Notes: generated from the sequence alone by a model not told the origin. A stretch of DNA of 64,000 nt from UBA8941 sp963780545 (GCA_963780545.1 CAWACK010000020.1:186001-250000); one strand, 5' to 3'. Positions 27,747 to 35,946 are shown, counted from the first letter of the stretch. Numbers and translations are program-made.

Positions 27747-28223
27747 ATGAGGGCCTTCACCTTCAAGGTTAAGCTGCGGGACGACAGGAGGATCTGGAGG
27801 AAGATCGAGGCCCTGGGAGAGCAGACCCTGCATGACCTACATCTAGCTATCCTGGAGGCGTACGGCTTCGACTCCGACCACCTCTACAGCTACTTCATGA
27901 GCGGTAAGCCGTGGGATCTCTCAGGCTACGAGTACTATCACCCCGACGCGGCTCCACGGGACGAGGTGGAGGTCAGGATGAGGGAGATGACGGCGAGGAT
28001 CAGGGGCAGGTTCCCTGAGCCGCGGCTCCCCGCCACGGAGGTTAAGCTGGAGTCCCTCAGCCTCAAGCCTAGGCAGAGGTTCCTCTACCTCTATGACTAC
28101 GGTGACGAGTGGCTGTTTGAGGTGGAGTTCGTCGGGGAGGATGTCTCGGAGGATGCTGCCTATCCGCGGGTTTTGGCTTCGAGGGGTGAGTCTCCTCCTC
28201 AGTACGAGTTCTATGATGAGTGA
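27747..28223 (+). CDS. Plasmid pRiA4b ORF-3-like protein
   Basis: A 158-residue protein with the pRiA4b ORF-3 pattern: 'RAFTFKVKLRDDRRIWRKIE', 'LHDLHLAILEAYGFDSDHLY', 'SLSLKPRQRFLYLYDYGDEW' and a C-terminal 'RGESPPQYEFYDE'. The family is common on plasmids and transposons and has no known activity. ATG 27747 is the natural start; GTG 27699 is an in-frame alternative. It lies inside the insertion sequence downstream of the transposase, so it is a passenger or accessory gene of the element. Confidence 0.85.
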   Translation: MRAFTFKVKLRDDRRIWRKIEALGEQTLHDLHLAILEAYGFDSDHLYSYFMSGKPWDLSGYEYYHPDAAPRDEVEVRMREMTARIRGRFPEPRLPATEVKLESLSLKPRQRFLYLYDYGDEWLFEVEFVGEDVSEDAAYPRVLASRGESPPQYEFYDE

Positions 28224-28350
28224 TATCAGGTATTTAGTATGGCTAATTAGCTAGATTAATTTTGAACCAAGCATGCGCGCGCGACGTATATTGCGTATAT
28301 CACACATATTTTTATATTAAAATTCAATTTTAAAGAATCTTTAAAATGGA

Positions 28351-28942
28351 TTAAGGTTCGTATCTTTCATAAACTCTCTGGATAGCACTGGTTATTTCCG
28401 GAATACGTCTGTATGTCCTATTGTACTCTGTACCAACTTCGAGAAATCTGCTCAATGAATCAAACAGCTTTATCAGAGCCCAGTTCCAGTTCTCAGACAA
28501 TGGCGAATATAATCCGAGTAAACCTGTCCCCTCCAAACCTGTAAATTGTTCACACCTTTGGGCGTAATACTCCTGCATTCCTAGGATAACCTCTTTACAT
28601 GTGAAAAGTTCCATAACCAGGTACTTTAGGCTCCCCGGATCCCTGATGGGAGGGGGCTGTCTCCCGGTATCCAACCCCCAATAGAACCTCGACATTGTTT
28701 GAGACACATCATTGTCTACATCTGGGTAGAGACTATGCGCCTCCTTTTCGACGACCCTCCATTTTTCCAGTGTATCTACTTTTATGAAACTTGTCCAGTT
28801 CCAAGATTCGTTTAGGGATTTGTAGAGGCCGATGAACTCGGCTCCCGTTTGATTCGCAGGCTTGCTTCAGTGACTGATAATGTTTTTTGATTACTTTATG
28901 CATCTGCTTATTCATCCAATTAGTCTCAACGATGACGTTCAT
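28351..28942 (-). CDS. Hypothetical protein with homopolymer frameshift
   Basis: Two minus-strand frames join into one protein of about 197 residues if one A is removed near 28848. The first part from ATG 28942 reads 'WMNKQMHKVIKKHYQSLKQA'. The second reads 'AEFIGLYKSLNESWNWTSF', 'KWRVVEKEAHSLYPDVDND', 'SRFYWGLDTGRQPPPIRDPG', 'LYSPLSENWNWALIKLFDSL' and ends 'IQRVYERYEP'. It is helical, soluble and tryptophan-rich; the two 'WNW' stretches hint at an internal repeat. The family is not recognised. It sits just outside the right end of the insertion sequence. Confidence 0.5.
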
Positions 28943-29238
28943 CCTCAGCCGACCTGGACCCAGGGCCCTGACTAGGGGGTGCCCGAACCACCACCTATTG
29001 GAACCTTGATTAGAAAATAAATCGTGGATAATATATCATTTACTATTTTAGGTGGAGTTGTGCGCACGCCTGTTAAGGATCCGCATCTATATAAAATGAT
29101 AACGGCCCTATATAGACCCTTAAAAAACTTCATTCTGGGTGAGATTCAATGTTACTATGAAACAAGTTGCTTACTTAGTAACATGTAGTCCACGTCGACT
29201 TTTTTTACAAAATCTCGCAGCTCGGTGGTCGAGAAGAA

Positions 29239-29763
29239 ATGAATAGGATAGAATTGGGTAAGGTGCGCGCGAGCGCGTTCAAGATAGCTGCAATTTTTAC
29301 AATACTGATCGGAATGCTTGCTCCTATAACCTCAGTGGGAGCAAAGGGTAAAACACCGGTTTCCTTCACTTTCTATGAAATCCCTAATGTGATAGGAACG
29401 AAGACGGTTGATGGAAATACAATACTTGAACTGACTTTTACTGGCGACACCTTCCACGGAGCCTTTGAAGGAACCGGCTCTGGATATGGATGGGCGGTCG
29501 TACATAAGGACAATAACTTCAACGTTCTCCATATAGAAACATTCACCGGATTAATGGGCAGTAAATCGGGTACGATAGTTTTCATGTTCGTAGGCCAGGG
29601 AATGTTCGTGGGGAATCTCCCAGTCAAAGGAACCTGGTTTATTCTTAGAGGTACAGGCGGCTTGGCCATTATACATGGAGAGGGAACATTCGAGCGCCTA
29701 GCTAATACCGATCCTACCGATCTTACAGTTACACTCACAGGAAGTGTATACTTCGCCCCTTAG
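29239..29763 (+). CDS. Secreted beta-rich protein, DUF3224/allene-oxide-cyclase-like
   Basis: A 174-residue protein from ATG 29239 with an N-terminal signal sequence (basic start, hydrophobic 'IAAIFTILIGMLAPITSVGA', cleavage near residue 35). The mature part has short Gly-rich strands: 'GDTFHGAFEGTGSGYGWAVV', 'GSKSGTIVFMFVGQGM', 'TWFILRGTGGLAIIHGEGTF'. This is the pattern of the DUF3224 / allene oxide cyclase-like barrel, whose function in prokaryotes is unknown. A GCGCGCGAGCGCG stretch (29264-29276) lies within the signal-peptide codons without breaking the frame. Confidence 0.65.
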   Translation: MNRIELGKVRASAFKIAAIFTILIGMLAPITSVGAKGKTPVSFTFYEIPNVIGTKTVDGNTILELTFTGDTFHGAFEGTGSGYGWAVVHKDNNFNVLHIETFTGLMGSKSGTIVFMFVGQGMFVGNLPVKGTWFILRGTGGLAIIHGEGTFERLANTDPTDLTVTLTGSVYFAP

Positions 29764-29783
29764 AGCGCGTTCGCGCACGCGAG
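29763..29783. repeat. GC-alternating tract at a convergent truncation
   Basis: GAGCGCGTTCGCGCACGCGAG lies between the end of the secreted-protein gene and the broken 3' end of a ketopantoate-reductase-like gene on the opposite strand. Confidence 0.6.
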
Positions 29784-29892
29784 CCTCGAGGGTGACCCCT
29801 CTCGCGATGAAGGTGACGTCGTTGCCTGCTTTTGCTAGACAGGCCCAGAAGAAGCATCCCTGACCCCCAGCCCCCATTACGGCTATTTTCAT
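29784..29892 (-). pseudogene. Ketopantoate reductase-like N-terminal fragment
   Basis: From ATG 29892 the code reads 'MKIAVMGAGGQGCFFWACLA' then 'KAGNDVTFIARG', the NADP-binding Rossmann start (GxGxxG) of PanE/ApbA-type reductases, normally about 300 residues. Recognisable sequence stops after about 36 codons at the GC-rich tract 29763-29783. A motif copy lies 25 bp upstream of the ATG. Confidence 0.7.
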
Positions 29893-29916
29893 CGTCGATT
29901 CCCTAATAATTTAGTA

Positions 29917-29945
29917 TCAAACTGAGCTGAGGATAAGACTATGGG
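29917..29945 (-). repeat. Dispersed 28-bp motif, copy h
   Basis: Variant with CTGAGCTGAGGATAAG followed by ACTATGG, just upstream of the PanE-like start on the minus strand. Confidence 0.7.
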
Positions 29946-29983
29946 AATGACCCAGTTTATTATGCTCCTGAACCTTCTTACAC

Positions 29984-31879
29984 CTAACCCGTATATGCTG
30001 TGACAGGCAGATCTATGAACGACGAGTGCAACGTCCCTCTCCCAACCGTAATCGTGGGGATAACGTCTGATGGGATCCTGGCGAACGTGTCCTTATCGTG
30101 TCCAGCGATAGCGACGCGTATTCTATGATTACCCCTGATTAGCACCGAAGTCGGGTTAAGACCGAAGCTAACCTCAGCCATCTCTCCAGGCACGAGAGGA
30201 GCCGCGTCTTTTCGCTTAAATGAGTGGTAGGGTACCAGCATCTTATACGGTGGAGGGTCTAAGGAGACTTTTCTGTGGATGACCCGTAGCTCACCCTCCG
30301 TGATGTAGGTCACCTTGCCAACGCTATCTACATCCTCTAAATAGACGTGGAGGGCTCCATCCGGCGCGGTTGAAGACAGCTGAAGATTAACTACGGGGTA
30401 CCCAGTGATCTCAAAATCCTTCTCAAGGGATGAACTCGTATAGGTGAGTAAACGGGCGTCCTCTGCTGATCGGTCTGGATATATGATGGCTAATCCACCC
30501 AGCACCGAGTGCCATCTGTTGTTCTTACCAGTTGTTGCATTAAAATCGACTACATATGAATCGGAGGCGTCATCGGCCTCAGGCTTACTCTGAGATAGAT
30601 TGTGGTCCTCGTTAAAGAACCACCGCTCCAAAGTTGTGCCCATCGGGGGCCAGATGGGGCTTTGTTTCCACTTCTCCTCACCGAGTGTATAGTATATCAG
30701 ACTCTTCCCGGTGGCAACGCCCTTGTCGTCACCCTTCAGGTAGTCGTCGAAGAACCTCATACACTCGAGAAATTGTCCCTTTACGCTCGGGTTAACCGCG
30801 GCGCTGACTGTTTTGTATGGGCTCGCGTTGAACATAGCGCCATGCCCCCAGGGGCCGATGACGGCCAGCTGTGGATTGTTTAAGGTTAGGAAGCGCTTTA
30901 TGACGTCGTCCGCGAATTCGCCGTCGAACCAGCCACTCCAGGAGTTGATGGCTACGCCTGAGTGTTCAATATCGTCTCGGTAAGTGAATGTGCTGAAGTC
31001 ATCTATTGAAACCTTGCCGACGTTGGTCGACACGTAATCGTCGCGGTAAACGTACCCCTGAACCATATCATATACTTCGCCGTTCTTCACGTGTTCCATG
31101 ATCGCTTCCCTCAGCTGTCTGCGATCCCTATCCAAGTCAATTGGCTTGACTCCATTCAAAGCCATGCGGCCGACTCTGAGGGCACCCGGGTCGATGAAGG
31201 TGTGGAACCCGCTAGGGTGCTCTACCAGCTTCAGCGTAGCGTCCGCCTCCTCCATAACTTGGCTGAGCAATGGCACCGGACCCGCTGCTTCGTTCCTATC
31301 CAGAATCGAATCCATAAGTGCCCAATTCTTAAGGAACCACTCTGTGATGACTCCGCCTGGTATGTAGGCTGAGTAGTTGTCGAATGGGCTGAAACGGGGT
31401 GTAATAGCTTTCACAGCCGGGTGTTTGTTTACGGCGAGGAACTCGGCTGCAGCGCCGACGTAGGAGGTGCCGATTGAGCCAACCATGCCGTTAGACCATG
31501 GCTGGTGGATGATCCAGTTGACTATGTCGCCGCCATCAGCGACCTCTTCTCTGGACCATGGATAGGCCCAGACTCCGTATGAGGCGCCGGTTCCTCGGAC
31601 GTCAACTAGGACCAGAGCGTAGCCGCCGCCGGTGAAGACCTCGGAGTCTTTCGACGGTTTCTGAAGCCACTTGAATGGGGGTCGAACGTTGTTAGCTCGC
31701 CAGTATCGTGTCTGCAACATCAGCGACGGGATCTTGGCGTCTGACGCCAGGCCTTTAGGTAGCAGTATGTCTACTGCGAGCTTTACTCCGTCGCGCATCG
31801 TCAAGTAAACTGATTTTGTTGTGAATCCACTGTATTTCGGTCTCCATTCTGCCTCAGCTTTACCGAAGTTGGACATCAA
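29984..31879 (-). CDS. CocE/NonD-type hydrolase (X-Pro dipeptidyl-peptidase S15-like)
   Basis: A 631-residue alpha/beta hydrolase of the CocE/NonD family. The N-terminal catalytic domain has 'TMRDGVKLAVDILLPKG', 'LVLVDVRGTGASYGVW' (oxyanion region) and the nucleophile elbow 'MVGSIGTSYVGAAAEF' (Ser at about 143). 'AINSWSGWFDGEF' and 'LAVIGPWGHGAMF' carry the Asp/His region. The C-terminal about 200 residues form the galactose-binding-like jelly roll ('RIRVAIAGHDKDTFARIPSD'). It hydrolyses acyl or peptide bonds; the substrate is unknown. No signal peptide, so cytosolic. It starts at ATG 31879 or 31876. Confidence 0.9.
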   Translation of the reverse strand: MMSNFGKAEAEWRPKYSGFTTKSVYLTMRDGVKLAVDILLPKGLASDAKIPSLMLQTRYWRANNVRPPFKWLQKPSKDSEVFTGGGYALVLVDVRGTGASYGVWAYPWSREEVADGGDIVNWIIHQPWSNGMVGSIGTSYVGAAAEFLAVNKHPAVKAITPRFSPFDNYSAYIPGGVITEWFLKNWALMDSILDRNEAAGPVPLLSQVMEEADATLKLVEHPSGFHTFIDPGALRVGRMALNGVKPIDLDRDRRQLREAIMEHVKNGEVYDMVQGYVYRDDYVSTNVGKVSIDDFSTFTYRDDIEHSGVAINSWSGWFDGEFADDVIKRFLTLNNPQLAVIGPWGHGAMFNASPYKTVSAAVNPSVKGQFLECMRFFDDYLKGDDKGVATGKSLIYYTLGEEKWKQSPIWPPMGTTLERWFFNEDHNLSQSKPEADDASDSYVVDFNATTGKNNRWHSVLGGLAIIYPDRSAEDARLLTYTSSSLEKDFEITGYPVVNLQLSSTAPDGALHVYLEDVDSVGKVTYITEGELRVIHRKVSLDPPPYKMLVPYHSFKRKDAAPLVPGEMAEVSFGLNPTSVLIRGNHRIRVAIAGHDKDTFARIPSDVIPTITVGRGTLHSSFIDLPVTAYTG

Positions 31880-31980
31880 TCAACCTCACCTGTATTTTAG
31901 ATGTGTATTGATGGTAAAAGTTCTCTTACAACTTAATTTCTAATGTAAATATGATGTTGTGCGTTCGCTAAGTGCGCGCA

Positions 31981-32008
31981 GTTGGAAATGAGGAAAAGGC
32001 ATTTGAGA
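31981..32008 (-). repeat. Dispersed motif, degenerate copy fused to a GC tract
   Basis: GTTGGAAATGAGGAAAAGGC directly follows GTGCGCGCA (31972-31980), another case where a GC tract replaces the left end of the motif. Confidence 0.55.
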
Positions 32009-32069
32009 TACTTGTTTATCCGAATGTCGTAATAGGCTTCTACATATTCTATTTGAACTAATCTCGCAG

Positions 32070-32386
32070 CTATTTGATGCCTCGACTCAAGTTCTTGTAG
32101 TAGCCCTTGATCTTGTCCTCGACCTCAAACCATGTGCCGCCAGCAAGGTGATCCATAGATCTATCAGCCTTTGTAAGGAAGTCAACTGCCATCTTTGGAT
32201 CAAGCTTTGATTTAGTTGACAGGATCAAGTCAGTGTAAATGTTATCACCCGATCCCTGTACCTTTTAAGAGGTGGTACACCTGTTGCTTGAAACTTTACT
32301 TCAAGCTCCACTATCTTGCAACTTAGGGATACAAATCCCTTGATTATATCATCCACTTGTGTCTGCTCAAGCTCTCCGGGGTCCAT
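32070..32386 (-). pseudogene. Small helical protein gene with frameshift
   Basis: From ATG 32386 the code reads 'MDPGELEQTQVDDIIKGFV', 'SLSCKIVELEVKFQATGVPP' and, after a one-base shift near 32260, 'NIYTDLILSTKSKLDPKMAV', 'DFLTKADRSMDHLAGGTWFE' and 'VEDKIKGYYKNLSRGIK' to TAG at 32070-32072. It is a 105-residue, mostly helical, charged protein. The family is not recognised. A degenerate motif copy (32401-32425) lies 15 bp upstream of the ATG. Confidence 0.55.
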
Positions 32387-32551
32387 CGTTTAACCAATTA
32401 GAGTGAGTTGAGAATAAGATTATTGTTGCCTGTTCGCGTGAGCGATAGCTAGCGCGCAGCACATAGTACCTGGCTGCAACTACACATCTTTTCTCTGCCA
32501 CCATGTAGAAAGGCTGAATTTACAGTTAACCTTAATCAAGTTCACGAATAA

Positions 32552-32583
32552 CAGCCGGGTGGAAGCGAGTTTAATTATTGAAA
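32552..32583 (-). repeat. Dispersed motif, degenerate copy
   Basis: GGGTGGAAGCGAGTTTAATT ATTG variant. To its left (32470-32540) the minus strand keeps traces of the DUF4760-like 5' end (ATTCAG...TACATGGTGGC pattern). Confidence 0.5.
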
Positions 32584-32635
32584 GGTAAGGATTACTTCTT
32601 TAAGTAGTTAGAAAGAATAGAAAGATGGTTACTCC

Positions 32636-33064
32636 TTGACAGCAACAACGAACGATGAACCAAAAGGTGGACCACTACTCATCGTATCAGTACTCAGGGA
32701 AGCGAAAAGGCCCCTGACCACAAAGGAGCTACAGCAGGAGGTTCATAAAAGAGTGGATTTCTGCCTATTCGACAGCGTTGTAGCCTTGAACCTGATGAGG
32801 CTAAGCGGTACTATCAAGGCAAAACGAAACGAGGAAGGAGCTTGGGTCTGGTGGATTGAGGACAAGGAGAAAGACGTTAAACATCATTTAGTTGACGAGG
32901 ACGAAAATCTTAAGCAAGCAGCCAAAACAAAACCCTACCATGCCAGAAGCCTCCATCTACCACATAGACGCCTTCACATCAAAGCCATTCAAGGGCAACC
33001 CCACAGCGATCTGCCTAATGCCGACAGACCTCGACGACGAATTATACATCTCGATAACTCGTGA
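32636..33064 (+). CDS. Winged-helix-like DNA-binding protein
   Basis: A frame from TTG 32636. Residues about 10-75 look like a winged helix: 'GPLLIVSVLREAKRPLTTKE', 'LQQEVHKRVDFCLFDSVVAL' (recognition-helix region) and 'LSGTIKAKRNEEGAWVWWIE' (wing). The last about 40 codons overlap, in another frame, the start of the PhzF-like gene and are low-complexity basic sequence, so the true C-terminus is probably near codon 100, perhaps lost by a frameshift. It may be a transcription regulator of the adjacent gene. Confidence 0.55.
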   Translation: MTATTNDEPKGGPLLIVSVLREAKRPLTTKELQQEVHKRVDFCLFDSVVALNLMRLSGTIKAKRNEEGAWVWWIEDKEKDVKHHLVDEDENLKQAAKTKPYHARSLHLPHRRLHIKAIQGQPHSDLPNADRPRRRIIHLDNS

Positions 33065-33224
33065 AATGGGTCTGAGCGTTACCGCCTTCCTAGAGGAAGC
33101 AAAAAACTCCTACAAGATCAGGTGGTTCACACCATTAAAGGAGACTCCACTCTGCGGATATGCGACACTAGCCGCCGCCCACATAATATTCGAACACCTC
33201 AACTCGCGCGCGCGTGCCAGATAA
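32940..33224 (+). pseudogene. PhzF-family isomerase, N-terminal fragment
   Basis: From ATG 32940: 'IYHIDAFTSKPFKGNPTAIC' (PhzF signature with the catalytic-site region), 'SVTAFLEE', 'YKIRWFTPLKETPLCGYATL' and 'AAAHIIFEHLNS'. PhzF proteins are normally 260-300 residues with two pseudo-symmetric domains; only the first about 85 residues exist. The coding ends abruptly in the GC tract 33205-33214, which supplies a tail of Ser-Arg-Ala-Arg-Ala-Arg before the stop. Confidence 0.85.
33205..33214. repeat. Alternating GC tract truncating PhzF
   Basis: CGCGCGCGCG exactly where recognisable PhzF sequence stops. Confidence 0.8.
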
Positions 33225-33370
33225 TTTCAAGGTTATCGCAGTGATACCTCTTGGAGTACCTGGCGAAACGCCAACGCCTAAGGAAAGAAAAAGTCTAAAC
33301 ACTATTGTTAGTTGGGAAAAATACGGTTCTAAATCCCAATAAGGATCATTTCTCCACGCGTATGTTGAGT

Positions 33371-33396
33371 TCAATGGAGCTGAGGATAAGGTTATC
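33371..33396 (+). repeat. Dispersed motif, degenerate copy
   Basis: CAATGGAGCTGAGGATAAGG upstream of the GNAT gene at 33423. Confidence 0.6.
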
Positions 33397-33422
33397 ATAC
33401 GTGCGAAAATGAAGGAGATAAT

Positions 33423-34052
33423 ATGAAGAACGATTATGTAACCGAACTCGTTGAGCCGACTCCTAACGATACGCCGAAGTTGGCAGATATTCTCGCTCAA
33501 GCCTTCATGACCGACCCAGTATTTTCTTGGATATTCCGACAAGACAATCGGAGAAGACGGGCACTCAAAGACTACTTCACCACCTACGTGCTGGGAAACG
33601 CCTTCGAGGAAGGCGAGGTGCTCGCCACCAAGAACTTTGAGGGCTGCGCCGTATGGTTCCCACCGGGAAAGGGATTCATGGATGCCTCACCGGAGGCGAT
33701 GAAGAGTCTTCTACCAGAGATTCTCAACTGGGCGAAGAAAGATAGAGTCGATAGAGTCTTAGAGGCGATGAGGTTGTTGACCGAGAACCGTCCAAGTTGG
33801 CCTCACTACTATCTGGAGTACCTGGGGGTGGCGCCAAAGTATCAGGGGAGAGGCCTTGGCACGCTCCTATTAAGGGCGAAGCTGGAGTTGATTGATGCGG
33901 AGGGTGCTCGAGTTTACTTGGAGAGCACGAATGATAGGAACTTGCCTCTGTATTTCCGTCAAGGGTTCAAGGCGGTTAAGCGGGAGGCCTTTATGAATTC
34001 GGGTCCAGTCTACACCTTCATGAGCCGCGACCCCACACTTAGGATTCCGTAA
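33423..34052 (+). CDS. GNAT family N-acetyltransferase
   Basis: A 209-residue GNAT enzyme. 'DILAQAFMTDPVFSWIFRQD' opens the fold; 'YYLEYLGVAPKYQGRGLGTL' with QGRGLG is the acetyl-CoA pyrophosphate loop, and 'DRNLPLYFRQGFKAVKREAF' is motif B. 'AVWFPPGKGF' is typical of the PF13508-type subgroup. The substrate is unknown. It starts at ATG 33423 with GGAGATAAT as a Shine-Dalgarno just upstream. Confidence 0.9.
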   Translation: MKNDYVTELVEPTPNDTPKLADILAQAFMTDPVFSWIFRQDNRRRRALKDYFTTYVLGNAFEEGEVLATKNFEGCAVWFPPGKGFMDASPEAMKSLLPEILNWAKKDRVDRVLEAMRLLTENRPSWPHYYLEYLGVAPKYQGRGLGTLLLRAKLELIDAEGARVYLESTNDRNLPLYFRQGFKAVKREAFMNSGPVYTFMSRDPTLRIP

Positions 34053-34097
34053 TAAATCAACAACGTGCTTTGTGTACTCGTTGCATGCTAGTTACAA

Positions 34098-34122
34098 TCA
34101 GGTGGAAGTGAGGTTAAGATTA
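34098..34122 (-). repeat. Dispersed 28-bp motif, copy i
   Basis: AGGTGGAAGTGAGGTTAAG between the GNAT gene and a C-terminal fragment. Confidence 0.75.
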
Positions 34123-34137
34123 CGGCTCTAAATCCAA

Positions 34138-34200
34138 ACCTCCACGAAACACTGGAATAGGAAACGCTTCACATGAGCCAGAACTAAAACGAAATCGCGT
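34138..34200 (-). pseudogene. C-terminal fragment next to a GC-rich tract (copy 2)
   Basis: Minus-strand code reads 'FVLVLAHVKRFLFQCFVEVW' and TAG. The DNA shares GGAAACGCTTCA and flanks with 23059-23121. It begins at GTGCACGCGA (34192-34201). This is a second remnant of the same gene family. Confidence 0.4.
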
Positions 34201-34267
34201 GCACATGTCCAGAATATGTCTATTAACCTACAACTTTAATCAGCCCAGCGACAAATATGTCCCAACG

Positions 34268-34684
34268 ACGATGACAAGCACCAACAAGAAGGTAAAGGGA
34301 TGCGGCTTCCACCACCTCTCAATGAAGGTGAAAAACCTGGAGAAAACCATCAAGTTCTACGAGGCCCTAGGCTTTGTAGAGAGGGTTTCCTGGGGTGAAG
34401 CAGCCAAGAGAACGGTCCTGCTCGACACAGGCGACCATAACTATTTTGAGATCTCTCAGGGTTCCCCCGACCAAGTCTACCAGGAAGGCGTCTTCAAGCA
34501 CGTCGCCCTGAGGGTTGACGATTGCCAAGCAGCCATCGATTTGGCGAGGAAAGCCGGAGCGGAGGTGACCGTTGAGACGCGGGATGCGACGCTGAAGAGC
34601 GAAAAGCCGATACAGATACGGATAGCCTTCTTCAAGGGCCCGGATGGGGAGCTGATAGAGCTCTTTGAAAACAAGGACACATGA
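34268..34684 (+). CDS. VOC/glyoxalase-fold protein
   Basis: A 138-residue vicinal-oxygen-chelate protein. 'GFHHLSMKVKNLEKTIKFYE' (first metal His region), 'LLDTGDHNYFEIS' (Glu), 'FKHVALRVDDCQAAIDLARK' (second module His) and 'FFKGPDGELIELFEN' (final Glu) match the two beta-alpha-beta-beta-beta modules. The reaction could be isomerase, dioxygenase or glyoxalase type. ATG 34268 gives the natural length; an upstream ATG at 34205 would add a non-conserved segment. Confidence 0.88.
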   Translation, partial: TMTSTNKKVKGCGFHHLSMKVKNLEKTIKFYEALGFVERVSWGEAAKRTVLLDTGDHNYFEISQGSPDQVYQEGVFKHVALRVDDCQAAIDLARKAGAEVTVETRDATLKSEKPIQIRIAFFKGPDGELIELFENKDT

Positions 34685-34762
34685 ATAAGCTTAGAGCGAA
34701 GATATCATCCAGGATGCGAGCGCCGCGACGACTCTTAACCCGAGTTTCGGAGTCTTTCTGAT

Positions 34763-34924
34763 TCAGTAGCTCTTTCCGTCAACTTCCATCTTCTCTCGAT
34801 ATTTGAAGAGCTCCTCGAGGTCTTCTTTGAGGGTCCCCTCAGGTTCATCACATATTCATAGCTTCTTCCTGTTGATGAAGTTGCCATCCCTCGAGACGTT
34901 TACCTCGAAGCCTGTGAAAATCAT
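34763..34924 (-). pseudogene. Small gene coupled to PTE-like gene, with in-frame TGA
   Basis: ATG 34924-34922 overlaps the stop of the phosphotriesterase-like gene (TGATG). The frame reads 'MIFTGFEVNVSRDGNFINRK', then TGA at codon 23 (34856-34858), then in the same frame 'CDEPEGTLKEDLEELFKYRE' and 'KMEVDGKSY' to TGA. Both sides look like protein, so an intact 53-residue protein probably existed. The family is not recognised. Confidence 0.45.
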
Positions 34925-35868
34925 CAGCCACCGAATAACCTCTTAGGATTCTCCACCAAGAGGGTTGCAATCTGCTTCTCGCTCACACCCTTATCCCTAA
35001 TGTAAGGCAGGACATCCTCCATTACGTGGTGGTAGCTCCACCTCGGAGCATTGTGCCGTACGAATTCGGGATAAACACTCGGCGGGAACCAGTCGAGGTA
35101 TGAGTTATAATCGTGTGAGAGGACGATCTGCTTCTCGTAGCCCTTATCGCAGAGCTCAACCAGCGTATCCGCCCTCTCCTTCATAGGGCACCACATGTCT
35201 AACCCGAACCGGTCCAAGCCGACGTAACAGCCCCTATCGAGGATGGATTCAATGTAGTTCACATCCGTGGTATCCCCGCAGTGGCCGATTACCAGCTTCC
35301 TCGGGTCAACCCCCTCGTCGAGGAGTATTTTCTGCTGCGAGGGCCCATTCTTGGAGAGGCTGTTGCTGTGGGTTGTGATCGGTAACCCAGTCTTTTTGTG
35401 GAGGCGCGCAGCCGCCTGAAGTAGCTTTCTGTTAGTGTCTGACACCTCGGGGGCTTCCGTCGCGCATTTAATGATGCCGGGCTTGATGCCTGTGCCCTGG
35501 ATGCCCTCTTTGACCTCGGTTAGGAGCAGGTCCGCGATTTTATCCGGCTCCCACCCCATGAGGAAGGGCTCATCGACGCTATAGAGCCCCGTGGCGGCGA
35601 TGATTTGGACTCCCGACTTCTTGGCTACCTCGCTTATGATGTGTATGTCTCTGCCGAGGTTTATGGGGGTGGCGTCAACTATGGTTTTCAGGCCATATTC
35701 CTTCGCCTTGAGTAGGGACTGGGAGGCCCGAGATATTATCGCGTCCCTGTCAATCCACTTGTCGAATACTTGGCGCATGCTCCAGTTGACGCTCATGATG
35801 TGCTCATGCATCAGCGTAAAGCCGAGGCCTTCCACATCGATTTGGCCTTGAACACTCTCAACCTTCAT
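34924..35868 (-). CDS. Phosphotriesterase-family metal hydrolase
   Basis: A 314-residue TIM-barrel amidohydrolase of the PTE family (phosphotriesterases and lactonases). Metal ligands are visible: 'GFTLMHEHIMS' (HxH), 'GIKPGIIKCATE' (bridging Lys position), 'GLPITTHSNS' (His), 'LVIGHCGDT' (His) and 'QIVLSHDYNSY' (Asp). Archaeal members are often lactonases or have unknown substrates. It starts at ATG 35868. A motif copy lies about 80 bp upstream on the minus strand. The stop overlaps a small broken gene. Confidence 0.9.
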   Translation of the reverse strand: MKVESVQGQIDVEGLGFTLMHEHIMSVNWSMRQVFDKWIDRDAIISRASQSLLKAKEYGLKTIVDATPINLGRDIHIISEVAKKSGVQIIAATGLYSVDEPFLMGWEPDKIADLLLTEVKEGIQGTGIKPGIIKCATEAPEVSDTNRKLLQAAARLHKKTGLPITTHSNSLSKNGPSQQKILLDEGVDPRKLVIGHCGDTTDVNYIESILDRGCYVGLDRFGLDMWCPMKERADTLVELCDKGYEKQIVLSHDYNSYLDWFPPSVYPEFVRHNAPRWSYHHVMEDVLPYIRDKGVSEKQIATLLVENPKRLFGG

Positions 35869-35946
35869 CCTTAAACACCGCCTCGCCAGCTGCAGTAACT
35901 AATACTTCAATCATCTGCGCATCAAACATAAAATCACTGATTAGAG

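Larger units (their letters stand above)
26626..28278 (+). mobile_element. Insertion sequence with transposase and pRiA4b passenger
   Basis: A 1.65-kb element bounded by perfect 21-bp inverted repeats at 26626-26646 and 28258-28278 (inner part GCATGCTTGGTTCAAAATT). TCGCGC lies outside on the left and a longer GCGCGCG tract (28275-28283) on the right. It carries a transposase gene with an in-frame stop and a pRiA4b-type passenger gene. It interrupts a DUF4760-like gene on its left side. Confidence 0.8.
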
